Shown one piece after another: positions 44,001 to 57,000 of a stretch of 64,000 nucleotides of DNA. Every line of letters starts with the position of its first letter. The first letter of the stretch is position 1. The DNA comes from Siphonodentalium dalli (lineage: Eukaryota > Mollusca > Scaphopoda > Gadilida > Siphonodentaliidae): NCBI GenBank assembly GCA_032622095.1, contig CP136063.1, positions 283,085,426 through 283,149,425 on the forward strand, in the 5' to 3' direction. A program made the translations under genes and the position numbers. The notes under the pieces are model-generated. The model was not told where the DNA came from, made no database searches, and worked only from the letters and a program-made list of their open reading frames with translations.

Positions 44001-44579
44001 ATGATCTTCCGACAATATTTACTATTGCCGTATTGGCCTTCCGTAGTTATTTTTATCAATTTAGTCGATAGTCTCCCTTTTAAAAGTTTTGAAAGTCTTA
44101 GATTTGAAATGGGTCGCCCAAGAACAACTGGTGGTAGTCACAATAAAACGTCAGCTACCTATAATTCTAAGCGAACAGATAATGCCAAAAAATCAGAAGG
44201 ACAGGCACAATGCATCAAAGATAATTTTAGGACTGCAAGTCATCCCGAAGCCCCGCCGATCGTTTCTGTAGATTGTAGTTCTGATTGTACAACAACCTCA
44301 TCATCAACCTCCAGTGGTGCCACAACTTCGACTACTGTTGGTGCCGATGGTGACAATGAAACCGGTGCTGTGTCTAGTCATAACAAACGACAAAGGCTTA
44401 ATGCCAACGACGACACACCCGATTCAGAAAATTCATGCATGGATCAAGATGATCCTGACGGGAGAAAAGACAACAGACAAGCGAAATGGGAAATACAATT
44501 CCCATTTCTATGTTTTTCGGTCGCGAAAATGTCATGGACATGCAAAATATGCACTGTTAGTAAAAATGTATCAAATTGA
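44001..44579 (+). CDS. 192-codon frame, possible N-terminus of a hAT-like transposase
   Basis: A hydrophobic start (possibly non-coding read-through) is followed at Met37 by MGRPRTTGGSHNKTS, a Lys-rich stretch, a Ser/Thr/Asp-rich linker with NKRQRLN, and then KWEIQFPFLCFS...WTCKICTVSK. A W/F-rich segment followed by C-x2-C is the pattern I associate with the start of the TTF-type zinc finger in hAT/DUF4371-type proteins, but the finger is cut after the first Cys pair by the stop at 44,577. This is inferred from pattern only. The frame is intact in units 3-6 and broken in unit 2. No transposase core follows, so any product would be a truncated, nuclear-type peptide. Confidence 0.35.
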   Translation: MIFRQYLLLPYWPSVVIFINLVDSLPFKSFESLRFEMGRPRTTGGSHNKTSATYNSKRTDNAKKSEGQAQCIKDNFRTASHPEAPPIVSVDCSSDCTTTSSSTSSGATTSTTVGADGDNETGAVSSHNKRQRLNANDDTPDSENSCMDQDDPDGRKDNRQAKWEIQFPFLCFSVAKMSWTCKICTVSKNVSN

Positions 44580-44770
44580 CTTTCTAGCCAAGACATAAAT
44601 AATGCTCCAGGAGGCCTCAGATTCACTCTCAGAGCACTGAAATTTGCTAAATTTCCAGGGGGAGGACCCCCGGACCCCCCTTATGCACCCCCAACTCAGG
44701 CATGCGGCCTTCGGATATGCCTTTGGCATATCAAACAGGTGTTCCCAAAAAAAACCTGGAAACTTCACTG

Positions 44771-45491
44771 CCCGCCATATCAAATCCAGTCGTAATTCAG
44801 GATTTTTTTTACCCTGTGCCAATGCATTCTCTTATATATGCGAGTCGACAATAGGTCGCCTCGCATATATAAGAGAATGCATTGGCCTAACAATTTTTTA
44901 CAATTTTAATAATTTTTTCTTGTATTCTTTAACAATTTTATAATTTCACCCATACAGAGACCCAGACAAACATGAGCAGACGACACTCTTCTATATGCTT
45001 CTATATATGTGTGGGGGGTCCCTGCAGGGTAATGGACGTTTTTTATTTTATGTCCTAAAAATTGTAAGAAACATTTATTTATAAAAAATGATAAAAAATT
45101 GTTAGGCCAATGCATTCTCTTATATATGCGAGGCGACCTATGTTCGACTCGAATATATAAGAGAATGTATAAAGTCCAGATAAAGGGACCAATTGTCATT
45201 AATATAAAATGATTTATTAGCTCATTCCATAGCTTTCGGCCATAGGCCTTCGTCAGTGAAAAACGATTAACACAGTAAAGTCTACATGTTGCTCTGACAT
45301 CAACTCATTCGTAAATTTACGAATGAGTTGATGTCAGAGCAACATGTAGACTTTACTGTGTTAATCGTTTTCCACTGACGAAGGCCTATGGCCGAAAGCT
45401 ATGGAATGAGCTAATAAATCATTTTATATAAGAGAATGCATTGGCACAGGGTAAAAAAATCCCGACTTACGACTGGATTTGATATGGCGGG
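44771..45491. mobile_element. Foldback element (unit 3)
   Basis: Copy of 39,213-39,932 with one extra G near 45,017. Confidence 0.6.
45202..45429. repeat. 228 bp palindrome (unit 3, one mismatch)
   Basis: CAGTGAAAAACG in the left arm faces CGTTTTCCACTG in the right arm. This is the only arm mismatch I found among the five copies. Confidence 0.95.
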
Positions 45492-45705
45492 TCACATATT
45501 ATATATGAGTGGATCCTGCTGGATGCATCACGATAACATTTATTCATGACTCAAGTAAAGGAGGTGAGAACCATTCCTTCATGACTCAAGTAAAGGAGGT
45601 GAGAACCATTCCTTCTTTCCATGCACTGTTTATAAAAGCCTTGGAAAAGATATTAATGCTTTCCAAATAAATGTCAATCAAAATAGCCTACTATCATCAA
45701 CCGGT

Positions 45706-45891
45706 GTGACAATTTTCATTGATGGATCAAGTCTTGGTAACCCTGGTCCCACAGGATGTGCAGCTGTATTTTATTTCACTTTGATTCTGGATGAACCTTT
45801 CATAATCAAAGAGAGCCTCTACAGAAACGGTTATAGTATTTTTGCTGAACTCAAAGCCTTTGAACTTTGTACAAAATTTCTCATTCTTTAA
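45706..45891 (+). pseudogene. Truncated RNase H domain (unit 3)
   Basis: Protein identical to the 40,147 copy. Confidence 0.7.
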
Positions 45892-46119
45892 TAGACCATG
45901 TGTCATATCATATTTTTTAATAGACCATTGTCATATCACATTCTTTAATAGACCATTGTCATATCACATTCTTTTATAGACCATTTGTCATATCACATTC
46001 TTTAATAGACCATTTGTCATATCACATTCTTTAATTGACCATTTGTCATACCACATTCTTTAATAGACCATTTGTCATATCACATTCTTTAATAGACCAT
46101 TTGTCATATCACATTCTTT
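45887..46119 (+). repeat. 29 bp minisatellite (unit 3)
   Basis: Same copy number as unit 2. Confidence 0.85.
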
Positions 46120-46777
46120 CGGTCTGTAAGCAGATGTGTGGGCGCCTTATTCAAATTCGGAATTCATCCATGATCGACGAACTTCAAGGTCATCTTCCAT
46201 CGAAAAAGTATATAAAAAATCATAAATACATACAGGAGGATTCTTTATATGGGCAGATGTGTGGTAGTACCGTATATATATATATTTTTTTCTTATTATG
46301 ATTGTATGTTTAAATGTTATAAGATAAGGGGGGGGGGAGGGGGGGGCTTGGGACCGTTCAAATTATTCCATCAGTTTGTTACTTTGGAGGCAATTTTATG
46401 GTTAGATTTCGATTGTGAATTCAGACAGAATTGTAATTGAAATTAGGCAACACGTGCTTCTTGAATTTTTAAAACATTTGTTTTTTTTACACATAAATAG
46501 CCTTCGTCCATATGAGTAGAGCACATACCTAAAAATTGAATTAAGAAAAAAGTGAATTATGTTTCTATATTTATAAAACGGCTTGCTTTATAGAAAACAG
46601 ACTTCTTTTTCATGTGAGAAGAGCTATGTCGTCTGCATCTAAACTATCTACGCCCTTTGCATCTAAGCCATCTTTCAATCTAAGAACAAACTGGCCGATT
46701 TACATAATTTTGACTTTTTATTACACACCCATCCTACGCATAAAAGAAATACGTCAGTGCCAACCCGTGTGGTAATT

Positions 46778-46951
46778 CCTCTTAAACGACAGCGTATCGA
46801 AACCGTCTCTGCCATTGAGGAATCTCGTTCCAGTCCTACATCACCTCGTCGTCCAGTCGCCATTCCTCTTAAACGACAGCGTATCGAAACCGTCTCTGCC
46901 ATTGAGGAATCTCGTTCCAGTCCTACATCACCTCGTCGTCCAGTCGCCATT
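46778..46951 (+). pseudogene. Captured exon fragment (unit 4)
   Basis: Same two 87 bp repeats; the surrounding frame runs four codons longer because of a TAA-to-CGA-type change after it (ATCGAACAC, 46,970). Confidence 0.7.
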
Positions 46952-46965
46952 AGGAGTAGGCAAAT

Positions 46966-47697
46966 ATGCATCGAACACTGCAGTTAGGGCGGAATTGGGT
47001 AGCTATCCACATCGACGCTATTTGTAGAATGGCCGCATATGCTATTAAAATTTCTAATAATGTTGACAGTAACTTGATCAGAAATGCCATGATTGAACAA
47101 CGTTCACCCGGCGTTCAGAAATCAATATTCAAAACGACGGCAGCATTTGGGTTAAATATCACCGACGGCACACAAGTTGTCAAGAATCTTACTAACTTGA
47201 GACAGCAGTTACAATCCAACTATCATAACGACTTTATTTTTAATATGAGCGATGAAGCATCTAAAACAGGGAGTAACAAACTACGGATGTATCGCATTTT
47301 CAAAACTACTTTTCAAATGGAACCTTACTTGCTCAATACCCAATACAATGAAGACAAAATAGCATTCACGAGATTAAGAATAAGTAATCACGCCCTAGCG
47401 ATAGAGCATGGTAGACATTACCAACCTCCGATACCCTTACCAGATAGAGTATGTACCTTTTGTTTCAATACAAAAAAGCAAATAGAGGACGATGTTCACT
47501 TCATTATGGATTGTCCTCTTTACGCGTCACTGAGATCGGAATTATTTTCCATAATGGGAAATAATTACATAAATTTCCAACTATTAGACAAAGAGTATCA
47601 ATTCATAACTATTCTAGAAAACAGATGTCCTCGCATATGTGCGAAAATCTGCAACATGGTTAAACAATTCTTCAAACTCCGAACAGAACAGTGTTAA
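46966..47697 (+). pseudogene. LINE C-terminal fragment (unit 4)
   Basis: One change from the others: Leu3 to Arg. Confidence 0.75.
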
Positions 47698-48100
47698 ATC
47701 ATTTCAGATTAATGAGCATAATAGATCTGAGAAACAAATCTTATTGAGATATACATTGATTATGGAATTACATGTATTGTGAATATTATAGGACAGTATG
47801 CTTGTACCCACATTGATACACCATTATAGGTAGTATGTGGTAGTACCGTATATATATATATTTTTTTCTTATTATGATTGTATGTTTAAATGTTATAAGA
47901 TAGCATGCTTAATTTCACATGTATTGTTATAATATTGTTATAACCAGTATAATGTATTACACTGTATAGGGCAACCTACCCATGTGGGTGTTATTGCTAT
48001 TACACATTATTATTATTATAACAAACTTATCACACTGTGAAACTAAAATAAAGTGATAAATATCAATCTCCCCATGGGTCTCCCGACAACCTCCATTCAA

Positions 48101-48537
48101 CCCTTTCAGTGCCACGAGCCGATCTGATCTGCCCTAATTTACGGTTTTAAAAACGGCCCTAAAAAATAATTTTAAAACAAATTAGTTTTTTTTAAAGATT
48201 TTTTTGGGTATGTATAAGCATGCTATAGCAAATTTAAAAACAAACTGGATAAAACCTTAGGGGCATGTTATAACTCAAAACTATCACCAAGTATTCATAA
48301 TAATAATTTTTATGCCCATGAAAAACCTAAGATTCCCTGGCACTAAACCTACAAAATAAGTCTGTTAAAGAATATAAGAAAAAATTATTAAAATTGTACA
48401 AAATTGTACAAAATAATAACAAATGATGAAAAATTGTTAGGCCAATGCGTTCTCTTATATATGAGAGGCGACCTAAGAGAATGCATTGGAACAGGGTATA
48501 TGGGTTGATACAAAAATCGGAGCTGGCACTTAAAGGG
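48101..48537. mobile_element. piggyBac-like MITE (unit 4)
   Basis: Same termini and flanks as 36,982-37,418. Confidence 0.55.
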
Positions 48538-48873
48538 TTAAAATCGGAATCCTTAGTTTCACCCTTATGTTTTTTTTATGTGCGATATTTATATGAAATG
48601 CGCAGTAATGATTTTACTCAAGCCCACGTATATTCAGACGCGTTCTGACAGCTTTGTTCGGTGCATAGATCTGTAGTTTTCTCTCGCTCTACAGGATTGT
48701 AATAGAATATATCACATTAAGGGTAACATTTTGATATATCTCAAGAGTACAAAGTCGTTGTAAATACGGACTGACTCGTGATAATACATACGAGAATTTG
48801 GAATGTTAATTTGTATTGACACGAAATATAAGTACATAATGAAAAATCAAATTTTAAAAGAATACAGTCATGC

Positions 48874-49185
48874 ATGGGATTAAAGCAATATTGGGAGGCC
48901 ATGGGCATTAGCCCAAACTTCAAAGGAATGGAATGGAACCCACAACTAGACTCTGACTCACATGATGATGTTGATATAATAAGCATGAAGAAAGAACTCT
49001 CCAAGTCGTTATCGAGAATAATCCCAATACATTATATCAAGGAACATTATGTGAAGAATATCAAACAATACCAAGTGAAGTTAAATGAGATCACTGATCG
49101 ATGGGTGAGCTCAGGTAAAATACCTCACTATATTAAATATGACCCGCCATCAGGGACGTTTCCAGGCGTGTTTTGGTACCGGTAA
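48874..49185 (+). CDS. Unrecognised 103-codon frame (unit 4)
   Basis: Same as unit 2 but TGG replaces TGA, adding WYR before the next stop. Confidence 0.3.
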   Translation: MGLKQYWEAMGISPNFKGMEWNPQLDSDSHDDVDIISMKKELSKSLSRIIPIHYIKEHYVKNIKQYQVKLNEITDRWVSSGKIPHYIKYDPPSGTFPGVFWYR

Positions 49186-49559
49186 CCGGTATGGGCACCC
49201 AAACTAAAAGCGCCCAAAAAATTAAAATTAAAAAATTAAAAATTAAAAAAAAAATACTTTTGTTTTATTGAATAAAGTGTTCCTAACTCAGAAAAACTAA
49301 AACAGACTTACAATAAATCGTCAAATAAAGCATAAATTTGTCATTGTACGCATTTGTACGGCAATATTTTCGGTACGATCTTCAAACTTCGATCACGGAA
49401 ACATTTTAAAGTGGGTCCCCCCCCCTGGATTGGCAAACAGAATAGTTGGTATACCATTCAACTGAGCTCGGATTTGGGCGGAATTAAGATTATTTACCCC
49501 ATTATATGTGCAGCTAGGAGGATATCCCCGGATTATAACAAGTACACATAAAATATAAA

Positions 49560-50138
49560 ATGATCTTCCGACAATATTTACTATTGCCGTATTGGCCTTC
49601 CGTAGTTATTTTTATCAATTTAGTCGATAGTCTCCCTTTTAAAAGTTTTGAAAGTCTTAGATTTGAAATGGGTCGCCCAAGAACAACTGGTGGTAGTCAC
49701 AATAAAACGTCAGCTACCTATAATTCTAAGCGAACAGATAATGCCAAAAAATCAGAAGGACAGGCACAATGCATCAAAGATAATTTTAGGACTGCAAGTC
49801 ATCCCGAAGCCCCGCCGATCGTTTCTGTAGATTGTAGTTCTGATTGTACAACAACCTCATCATCAACCTCCAGTGGTGCCACAACTTCGACTACTGTTGG
49901 TGCCGATGGTGACAATGAAACCGGTGCTGTGTCTAGTCATAACAAACGACAAAGGCTTAATGCCAACGACGACACACCCGATTCAGAAAATTCATGCATG
50001 GATCAAGATGATCCTGACGGGAGAAAAGACAACAGACAAGCGAAATGGGAAATACAATTCCCATTTCTATGTTTTTCGGTCGCGAAAATGTCATGGACAT
50101 GCAAAATATGCACTGTTAGTAAAAATGTATCAAATTGA
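49560..50138 (+). CDS. 192-codon frame (unit 4)
   Basis: Protein identical to 44,001-44,579. Confidence 0.35.
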   Translation: MIFRQYLLLPYWPSVVIFINLVDSLPFKSFESLRFEMGRPRTTGGSHNKTSATYNSKRTDNAKKSEGQAQCIKDNFRTASHPEAPPIVSVDCSSDCTTTSSSTSSGATTSTTVGADGDNETGAVSSHNKRQRLNANDDTPDSENSCMDQDDPDGRKDNRQAKWEIQFPFLCFSVAKMSWTCKICTVSKNVSN

Positions 50139-50329
50139 CTTTCTAGCCAAGACATAAATAATGCTCCAGGAGGCCTCAGATTCACTCTCAGAGCACTGAA
50201 ATTTGCTAAATTTCCAGGGGGAGGACCCCCGGACCCCCCTTATGCACCCCCAACTCAGGCATGCGGCCTTCGGATATGCCTTTGGCATATCAAACAGGTG
50301 TTCCCAAAAAAAACCTGGAAACTTCACTG

Positions 50330-51049
50330 CCCGCCATATCAAATCCAGTCGTAATTCAGGATTTTTTTTACCCTGTGCCAATGCATTCTCTTATATATGC
50401 GAGTCGACAATAGGTCGCCTCGCATATATAAGAGAATGCATTGGCCTAACAATTTTTTACAATTTTAATAATTTTTTCTTGTATTCTTTAACAATTTTAT
50501 AATTTCACCCATACAGAGACCCAGACAAACATGAGCAGACGACACTCTTCTATATGCTTCTATATATGTGTGGGGGTCCCTGCAGGGTAATGGATGTTTT
50601 TTATTTTATGTCCTAAAAATTGTAAGAAACATTTATTTATAAAAAATGATAAAAAATTGTTAGGCCAATGCATTCTCTTATATATGCGAGGCGACCTATG
50701 TTCGACTCGAATATATAAGAGAATGTATAAAGTCCAGATAAAGGGACCAATTGTCATTAATATAAAATGATTTATTAGCTCATTCCATAGCTTTCGGCCA
50801 TAGGCCTTCGTCAGTGGAAAACGATTAACACAGTAAAGTCTACATGTTGCTCTGACATCAACTCATTCGTAAATTTACGAATGAGTTGATGTCAGAGCAA
50901 CATGTAGACTTTACTGTGTTAATCGTTTTCCACTGACGAAGGCCTATGGCCGAAAGCTATGGAATGAGCTAATAAATCATTTTATATAAGAGAATGCATT
51001 GGCACAGGGTAAAAAAATCCCGACTTACGACTGGATTTGATATGGCGGG
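50330..51049. mobile_element. Foldback element (unit 4)
   Basis: Copy of 39,213-39,932. Confidence 0.6.
50760..50987. repeat. 228 bp palindrome (unit 4)
   Basis: Perfect arms centred between 50,873 and 50,874. Confidence 0.95.
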
Positions 51050-51263
51050 TCACATATTATATATGAGTGGATCCTGCTGGATGCATCACGATAACATTTA
51101 TTCATGACTCAAGTAAAGGAGGTGAGAACCATTCCTTCATGACTCAAGTAAAGGAGGTGAGAACCATTCCTTCTTTCCATGCACTGTTTATAAAAGCCTT
51201 GGAAAAGATATTAATGCTTTCCAAATAAATGTCAATCAAAATAGCCTACTATCATCAACCGGT

Positions 51264-51449
51264 GTGACAATTTTCATTGATGGATCAAGTCTTGGTAACC
51301 CTGGTCCCACAGGATGTGCAGCTGTATTTTATTTCACTTTGATTCTGGATGAACCTTTCATAATCAAAGAGAGCCTCTACAGAAACGGTTATAGTATTTT
51401 TGCTGAACTCAAAGCCTTTGAACTTTGTACAAAATTTCTCATTCTTTAA
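51264..51449 (+). pseudogene. Truncated RNase H domain (unit 4)
   Basis: Protein identical to the 40,147 copy. Confidence 0.7.
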
Positions 51450-51677
51450 TAGACCATGTGTCATATCATATTTTTTAATAGACCATTGTCATATCACATT
51501 CTTTAATAGACCATTGTCATATCACATTCTTTTATAGACCATTTGTCATATCACATTCTTTAATAGACCATTTGTCATATCACATTCTTTAATTGACCAT
51601 TTGTCATACCACATTCTTTAATAGACCATTTGTCATATCACATTCTTTAATAGACCATTTGTCATATCACATTCTTT
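51445..51677 (+). repeat. 29 bp minisatellite (unit 4)
   Basis: Same copy number as unit 2. Confidence 0.85.
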
Positions 51678-52335
51678 CGGTCTGTAAGCAGATGTGTGGG
51701 CGCCTTATTCAAATTCGGAATTCATCCATGATCGACGAACTTCAAGGTCATCTTCCATCGAAAAAGTATATAAAAAATCATAAATACATACAGGAGGATT
51801 CTTTATATGGGCAGATGTGTGGTAGTACCGTATATATATATATTTTTTTCTTATTATGATTGTATGTTTAAATGTTATAAGATAAGGGGGGGGGGGAGGG
51901 GGGGGCTTGGGACCGTTCAAATTATTCCATCAGTTTGTTACTTTGGAGGCAATTTTATGGTTAGATTTCGATTGTGAATTCAGACAGAATTGTAATTGAA
52001 ATTAGGCAACACGTGCTTCTTGAATTTTTAAAACATTTGTTTTTTTACACATAAATAGCCTTCGTCCATATGAGTAGAGCACATACCTAAAAATTGAATT
52101 AAGAAAAAAGTGAATTATGTTTCTATATTTATAAAACGGCTTGCTTTATAGAAAACAGACTTCTTTTTCATGTGAGAAGAGCTATGTCGTCTGCATCTAA
52201 ACTATCTACGCCCTTTGCATCTAAGCCATCTTTCAATCTAAGAACAAACTGGCCGATTTACATAATTTTGACTTTTTATTACACACCCATCCTACGCATA
52301 AAAGAAATACGTCAGTGCCAACCCGTGTGGTAATT

Positions 52336-52509
52336 CCTCTTAAACGACAGCGTATCGAAACCGTCTCTGCCATTGAGGAATCTCGTTCCAGTCCTACATC
52401 ACCTCGTCGTCCAGTCGCCATTCCTCTTAAACGACAGCGTATCGAAACCGTCTCTGCCATTGAGGAATCTCGTTCCAGTCCTACATCACCTCGTCGTCCA
52501 GTCGCCATT
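52336..52509 (+). pseudogene. Captured exon fragment (unit 5)
   Basis: Same two 87 bp repeats. Confidence 0.7.
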
Positions 52510-52523
52510 AGGAGTAGGCAAAT

Positions 52524-53255
52524 ATGCATCTAACACTGCAGTTAGGGCGGAATTGGGTAGCTATCCACATCGACGCTATTTGTAGAATGGCCGCATATGC
52601 TATTAAAATTTCTAATAATGTTGACAGTAACTTGATCAGAAATGCCATGATTGAACAACGTTCACCCGGCGTTCAGAAATCAATATTCAAAACGACGGCA
52701 GCATTTGGGTTAAATATCACCGACGGCACACAAGTTGTCAAGAATCTTACTAACTTGAGACAGCAGTTACAATCCAACTATCATAACGACTTTATTTTTA
52801 ATATGAGCGATGAAGCATCTAAAACAGGGAGTAACAAACTACGGATGTATCGCATTTTCAAAACTACTTTTCAAATGGAACCTTGCTTGCTCAATACCCA
52901 ATACAATGAAGACAAAATAGCATTCACGAGATTAAGAATAAGTAATCACGCCCTAGCGATAGAGCATGGTAGACATTACCAACCTCCGATACCCTTACCA
53001 GATAGAGTATGTACCTTTTGTTTCAATACAAAAAAGCAAATAGAGGACGATGTTCACTTCATTATGGATTGTCCTCTTTACGCGTCACTGAGATCGGAAT
53101 TATTTTCCATAATGGGAAATAATTACATAAATTTCCAACTATTAGACAAAGAGTATCAATTCATAACTATTCTAGAAAACAGATGTCCTCGCATATGTGC
53201 GAAAATCTGCAACATGGTTAAACAATTCTTCAAACTCCGAACAGAACAGTGTTAA
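52524..53255 (+). pseudogene. LINE C-terminal fragment (unit 5)
   Basis: One change from the others: Tyr121 to Cys. Confidence 0.75.
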
Positions 53256-53658
53256 ATCATTTCAGATTAATGAGCATAATAGATCTGAGAAACAAATCTT
53301 ATTGAGATATACATTGATTATGGAATTACATGTATTGTGAATATTATAGGACAGTATGCTTGTACCCACATTGATACACCATTATAGGTAGTATGTGGTA
53401 GTACCGTATATATATATATTTTTTTCTTATTATGATTGTATGTTTAAATGTTATAAGATAGCATGCTTAATTTCACATGTATTGTTATAATATTGTTATA
53501 ACCAGTATAATGTATTACACTGTATAGGGCAACCTACCCATGTGGGTGTTATTGCTATTACACATTATTATTATTATAACAAACTTATCACACTGTGAAA
53601 CTAAAATAAAGTGATAAATATCAATCTCCCCATGGGTCTCCCGACAACCTCCATTCAA

Positions 53659-54085
53659 CCCTTTCAGTGCCACGAGCCGATCTGATCTGCCCTAATTTAC
53701 GGTTTTAAAAACGGCCCTAAAAAATAATTTTAAAACAAATTAGTTTTTTTTAAAGATTTTTTTGGGTATGTATAAGCATGCTATAGCAAATTTAAAAACA
53801 AACTGGATAAAACCTTAGGGGCATGTTATAACTCAAAACTATCACCAAGTATTCATAATAATAATTTTTATGCCCATGAAAAACCTAAGATTCCCTGGCA
53901 CTAAACCTACAAAATAAGTCTGTTAAAGAATATAAGAAAAAATTATTAAAATTGTACAAAATAATAACAAATGATGAAAAATTGTTAGGCCAATGCGTTC
54001 TCTTATATATGAGAGGCGACCTAAGAGAATGCATTGGAACAGGGTATATGGGTTGATACAAAAATCGGAGCTGGCACTTAAAGGG
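53659..54085. mobile_element. piggyBac-like MITE (unit 5)
   Basis: 10 bp shorter than the other copies. Confidence 0.55.
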
Positions 54086-54421
54086 TTAAAATCGGAATCC
54101 TTAGTTTCACCCTTATGTTTTTTTTATGTGCGATATTTATATGAAATGCGCAGTAATGATTTTACTCAAGCCCACGTATATTCAGACGCGTTCTGACAGC
54201 TTTGTTCGGTGCATAGATCTGTAGTTTTCTCTCGCTCTACAGGATTGTAATAGAATATATCACATTAAGGGTAACATTTTGATATATCTCAAGAGTACAA
54301 AGTCGTTGTAAATACGGACTGACTCGTGATAATACATACGAGAATTTGGAATGTTAATTTGTATTGACACGAAATATAAGTACATAATGAAAAATCAAAT
54401 TTTAAAAGAATACAGTCATGC

Positions 54422-54733
54422 ATGGGATTAAAGCAATATTGGGAGGCCATGGGCATTAGCCCAAACTTCAAAGGAATGGAATGGAACCCACAACTAGACT
54501 CTGACTCACATGATGATGTTGATATAATAAGCATGAAGAAAGAACTCTCCAAGTCGTTATCGAGAATAATCCCAATACATTATATCAAGGAACATTATGT
54601 GAAGAATATCAAACAATACCAAGTGAAGTTAAATGAGATCACTGATCGATGGGTGAGCTCAGGTAAAATACCTCACTATATTAAATATGACCCGCCATCA
54701 GGGACGTTTCCAGGCGTGTTTTGGTACCGGTAA
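54422..54733 (+). CDS. Unrecognised 103-codon frame (unit 5)
   Basis: Same as unit 4. Confidence 0.3.
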   Translation: MGLKQYWEAMGISPNFKGMEWNPQLDSDSHDDVDIISMKKELSKSLSRIIPIHYIKEHYVKNIKQYQVKLNEITDRWVSSGKIPHYIKYDPPSGTFPGVFWYR

Positions 54734-55110
54734 CCGGTATGGGCACCCAAACTAAAAGCGCCCAAAAAATTAAAATTAAAAAATTAAAAATTAAAAAAAA
54801 AATACTTTTGTTTTATTGAATAAAGTGTTCCTAACTCAGAAAAACTAAAACAGACTTACAATAAATCGTCAAATAAAGCATAAATTTGTCATTGTACGCA
54901 TTTGTACGGCAATATTTTCGGTACGATCTTCAAACTTCGATCACGGAAACATTTTAAAGTGGGTCCCCCCCCCCCCTGGATTGGCAAACAGAATAGTTGG
55001 TATACCATTCAACTGAGCTCGGATTTGGGCGGAATTAAGATTATTTACCCCATTATATGTGCAGCTAGGAGGATATCCCCGGATTATAACAAGTACACAT
55101 AAAATATAAA

Positions 55111-55689
55111 ATGATCTTCCGACAATATTTACTATTGCCGTATTGGCCTTCCGTAGTTATTTTTATCAATTTAGTCGATAGTCTCCCTTTTAAAAGTTTT
55201 GAAAGTCTTAGATTTGAAATGGGTCGCCCAAGAACAACTGGTGGTAGTCACAATAAAACGTCAGCTACCTATAATTCTAAGCGAACAGATAATGCCAAAA
55301 AATCAGAAGGACAGGCACAATGCATCAAAGATAATTTTAGGACTGCAAGTCATCCCGAAGCCCCGCCGATCGTTTCTGTAGATTGTAGTTCTGATTGTAC
55401 AACAACCTCATCATCAACCTCCAGTGGTGCCACAACTTCGACTACTGTTGGTGCCGATGGTGACAATGAAACCGGTGCTGTGTCTAGTCATAACAAACGA
55501 CAAAGGCTTAATGCCAACGACGACACACCCGATTCAGAAAATTCATGCATGGATCAAGATGATCCTGACGGGAGAAAAGACAACAGACAAGCGAAATGGG
55601 AAATACAATTCCCATTTCTATGTTTTTCGGTCGCGAAAATGTCATGGACATGCAAAATATGCACTGTTAGTAAAAATGTATCATATTGA
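55111..55689 (+). CDS. 192-codon frame (unit 5)
   Basis: Last residue Asn to Tyr; otherwise identical to 44,001-44,579. Confidence 0.35.
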   Translation: MIFRQYLLLPYWPSVVIFINLVDSLPFKSFESLRFEMGRPRTTGGSHNKTSATYNSKRTDNAKKSEGQAQCIKDNFRTASHPEAPPIVSVDCSSDCTTTSSSTSSGATTSTTVGADGDNETGAVSSHNKRQRLNANDDTPDSENSCMDQDDPDGRKDNRQAKWEIQFPFLCFSVAKMSWTCKICTVSKNVSY

Positions 55690-55880
55690 CTTTCTAGCCA
55701 AGACATAAATAATGCTCCAGGAGGCCTCAGATTCACTCTCAGAGCACTGAAATTTGCTAAATTTCCAGGGGGAGAACCCCCGGACCCCCCTTATGCACCC
55801 CCAACTCAGGCATGCGGCCTTCGGATATGCCTTTGGCATATCAAACAGGTGTTCCCAAAAAAAACCTGGAAACTTCACTG

Positions 55881-56600
55881 CCCGCCATATCAAATCCAGT
55901 CGTAATTCAGGATTTTTTTTACCCTGTGCCAATGCATTCTCTTATATATGCGAGTCGACAATAGGTCGCCTCGCATATATAAGAGAATGCATTGGCCTAA
56001 CAATTTTTTACAATTTTAATAATTTTTTCTTGTATTCTTTAACAATTTTATAATTTCACCCATACAGAGACCCAGACAAACATGAGCAGACGACACTCTT
56101 CTATATGCTTCTATATATGTGTGGGGGTCCCTGCAGGGTAATGGATGTTTTTTATTTTATGTCCTAAAAATTGTAAGAAACATTTATTTATAAAAAATGA
56201 TAAAAAATTGTTAGGCCAATGCATTCTCTTATATATGCGAGGCGACCTATGTTCGACTCGAATATATAAGAGAATGTATAAAGTCCAGATAAAGGGACCA
56301 ATTGTCATTAATATAAAATGATTTATTAGCTCATTCCATAGCTTTCGGCCATAGGCCTTCGTCAGTGGAAAACGATTAACACAGTAAAGTCTACATGTTG
56401 CTCTGACATCAACTCATTCGTAAATTTACGAATGAGTTGATGTCAGAGCAACATGTAGACTTTACTGTGTTAATCGTTTTCCACTGACGAAGGCCTATGG
56501 CCGAAAGCTATGGAATGAGCTAATAAATCATTTTATATAAGAGAATGCATTGGCACAGGGTAAAAAAATCCCGACTTACGACTGGATTTGATATGGCGGG
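55881..56600. mobile_element. Foldback element (unit 5)
   Basis: Copy of 39,213-39,932. Confidence 0.6.
56311..56538. repeat. 228 bp palindrome (unit 5)
   Basis: Perfect arms centred between 56,424 and 56,425. Confidence 0.95.
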
Positions 56601-56814
56601 TCACATATTATATATGAGTGGATCCTGCTGGATGCATCACGATAACATTTATTCATGACTCAAGTAAAGGAGGTGAGAACCATTCCTTCATGACTCAAGT
56701 AAAGGAGGTGAGAACCATTCCTTCTTTCCATGCACTGTTTATAAAAGCCTTGGAAAAGATATTAATGCTTTCCAAATAAATGTCAATCAAAATAGCCTAC
56801 TATCATCAACCGGT

Positions 56815-57000
56815 GTGACAATTTTCATTGATGGATCAAGTCTTGGTAACCCTGGTCCCACAGGATGTGCAGCTGTATTTTATTTCACTTTGATTCTGGA
56901 TGAACCTTTCATAATCAAAGAGAGCCTCTACAGAAACGGTTATAGTATTTTTGCTGAACTCAAAGCCTTTGAACTTTGTACAAAATTTCTCATTCTTTAA
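56815..57000 (+). pseudogene. Truncated RNase H domain (unit 5)
   Basis: Protein identical to the 40,147 copy. Confidence 0.7.

Larger units (their letters stand above)
40769..46327. repeat. Array unit 3 (long, 5,559 bp)
   Basis: Same order as unit 2. It shares the TGA stop and AAATCTTC with unit 2, but shares the intact 192-codon frame and CACGATAAC (45,530) with units 4-6. Confidence 0.9.
46328..51885. repeat. Array unit 4 (long, 5,558 bp)
   Basis: First unit with the TGG (read-through) form of the 100-codon frame and with AAATCGTC at 49,316. Confidence 0.9.
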
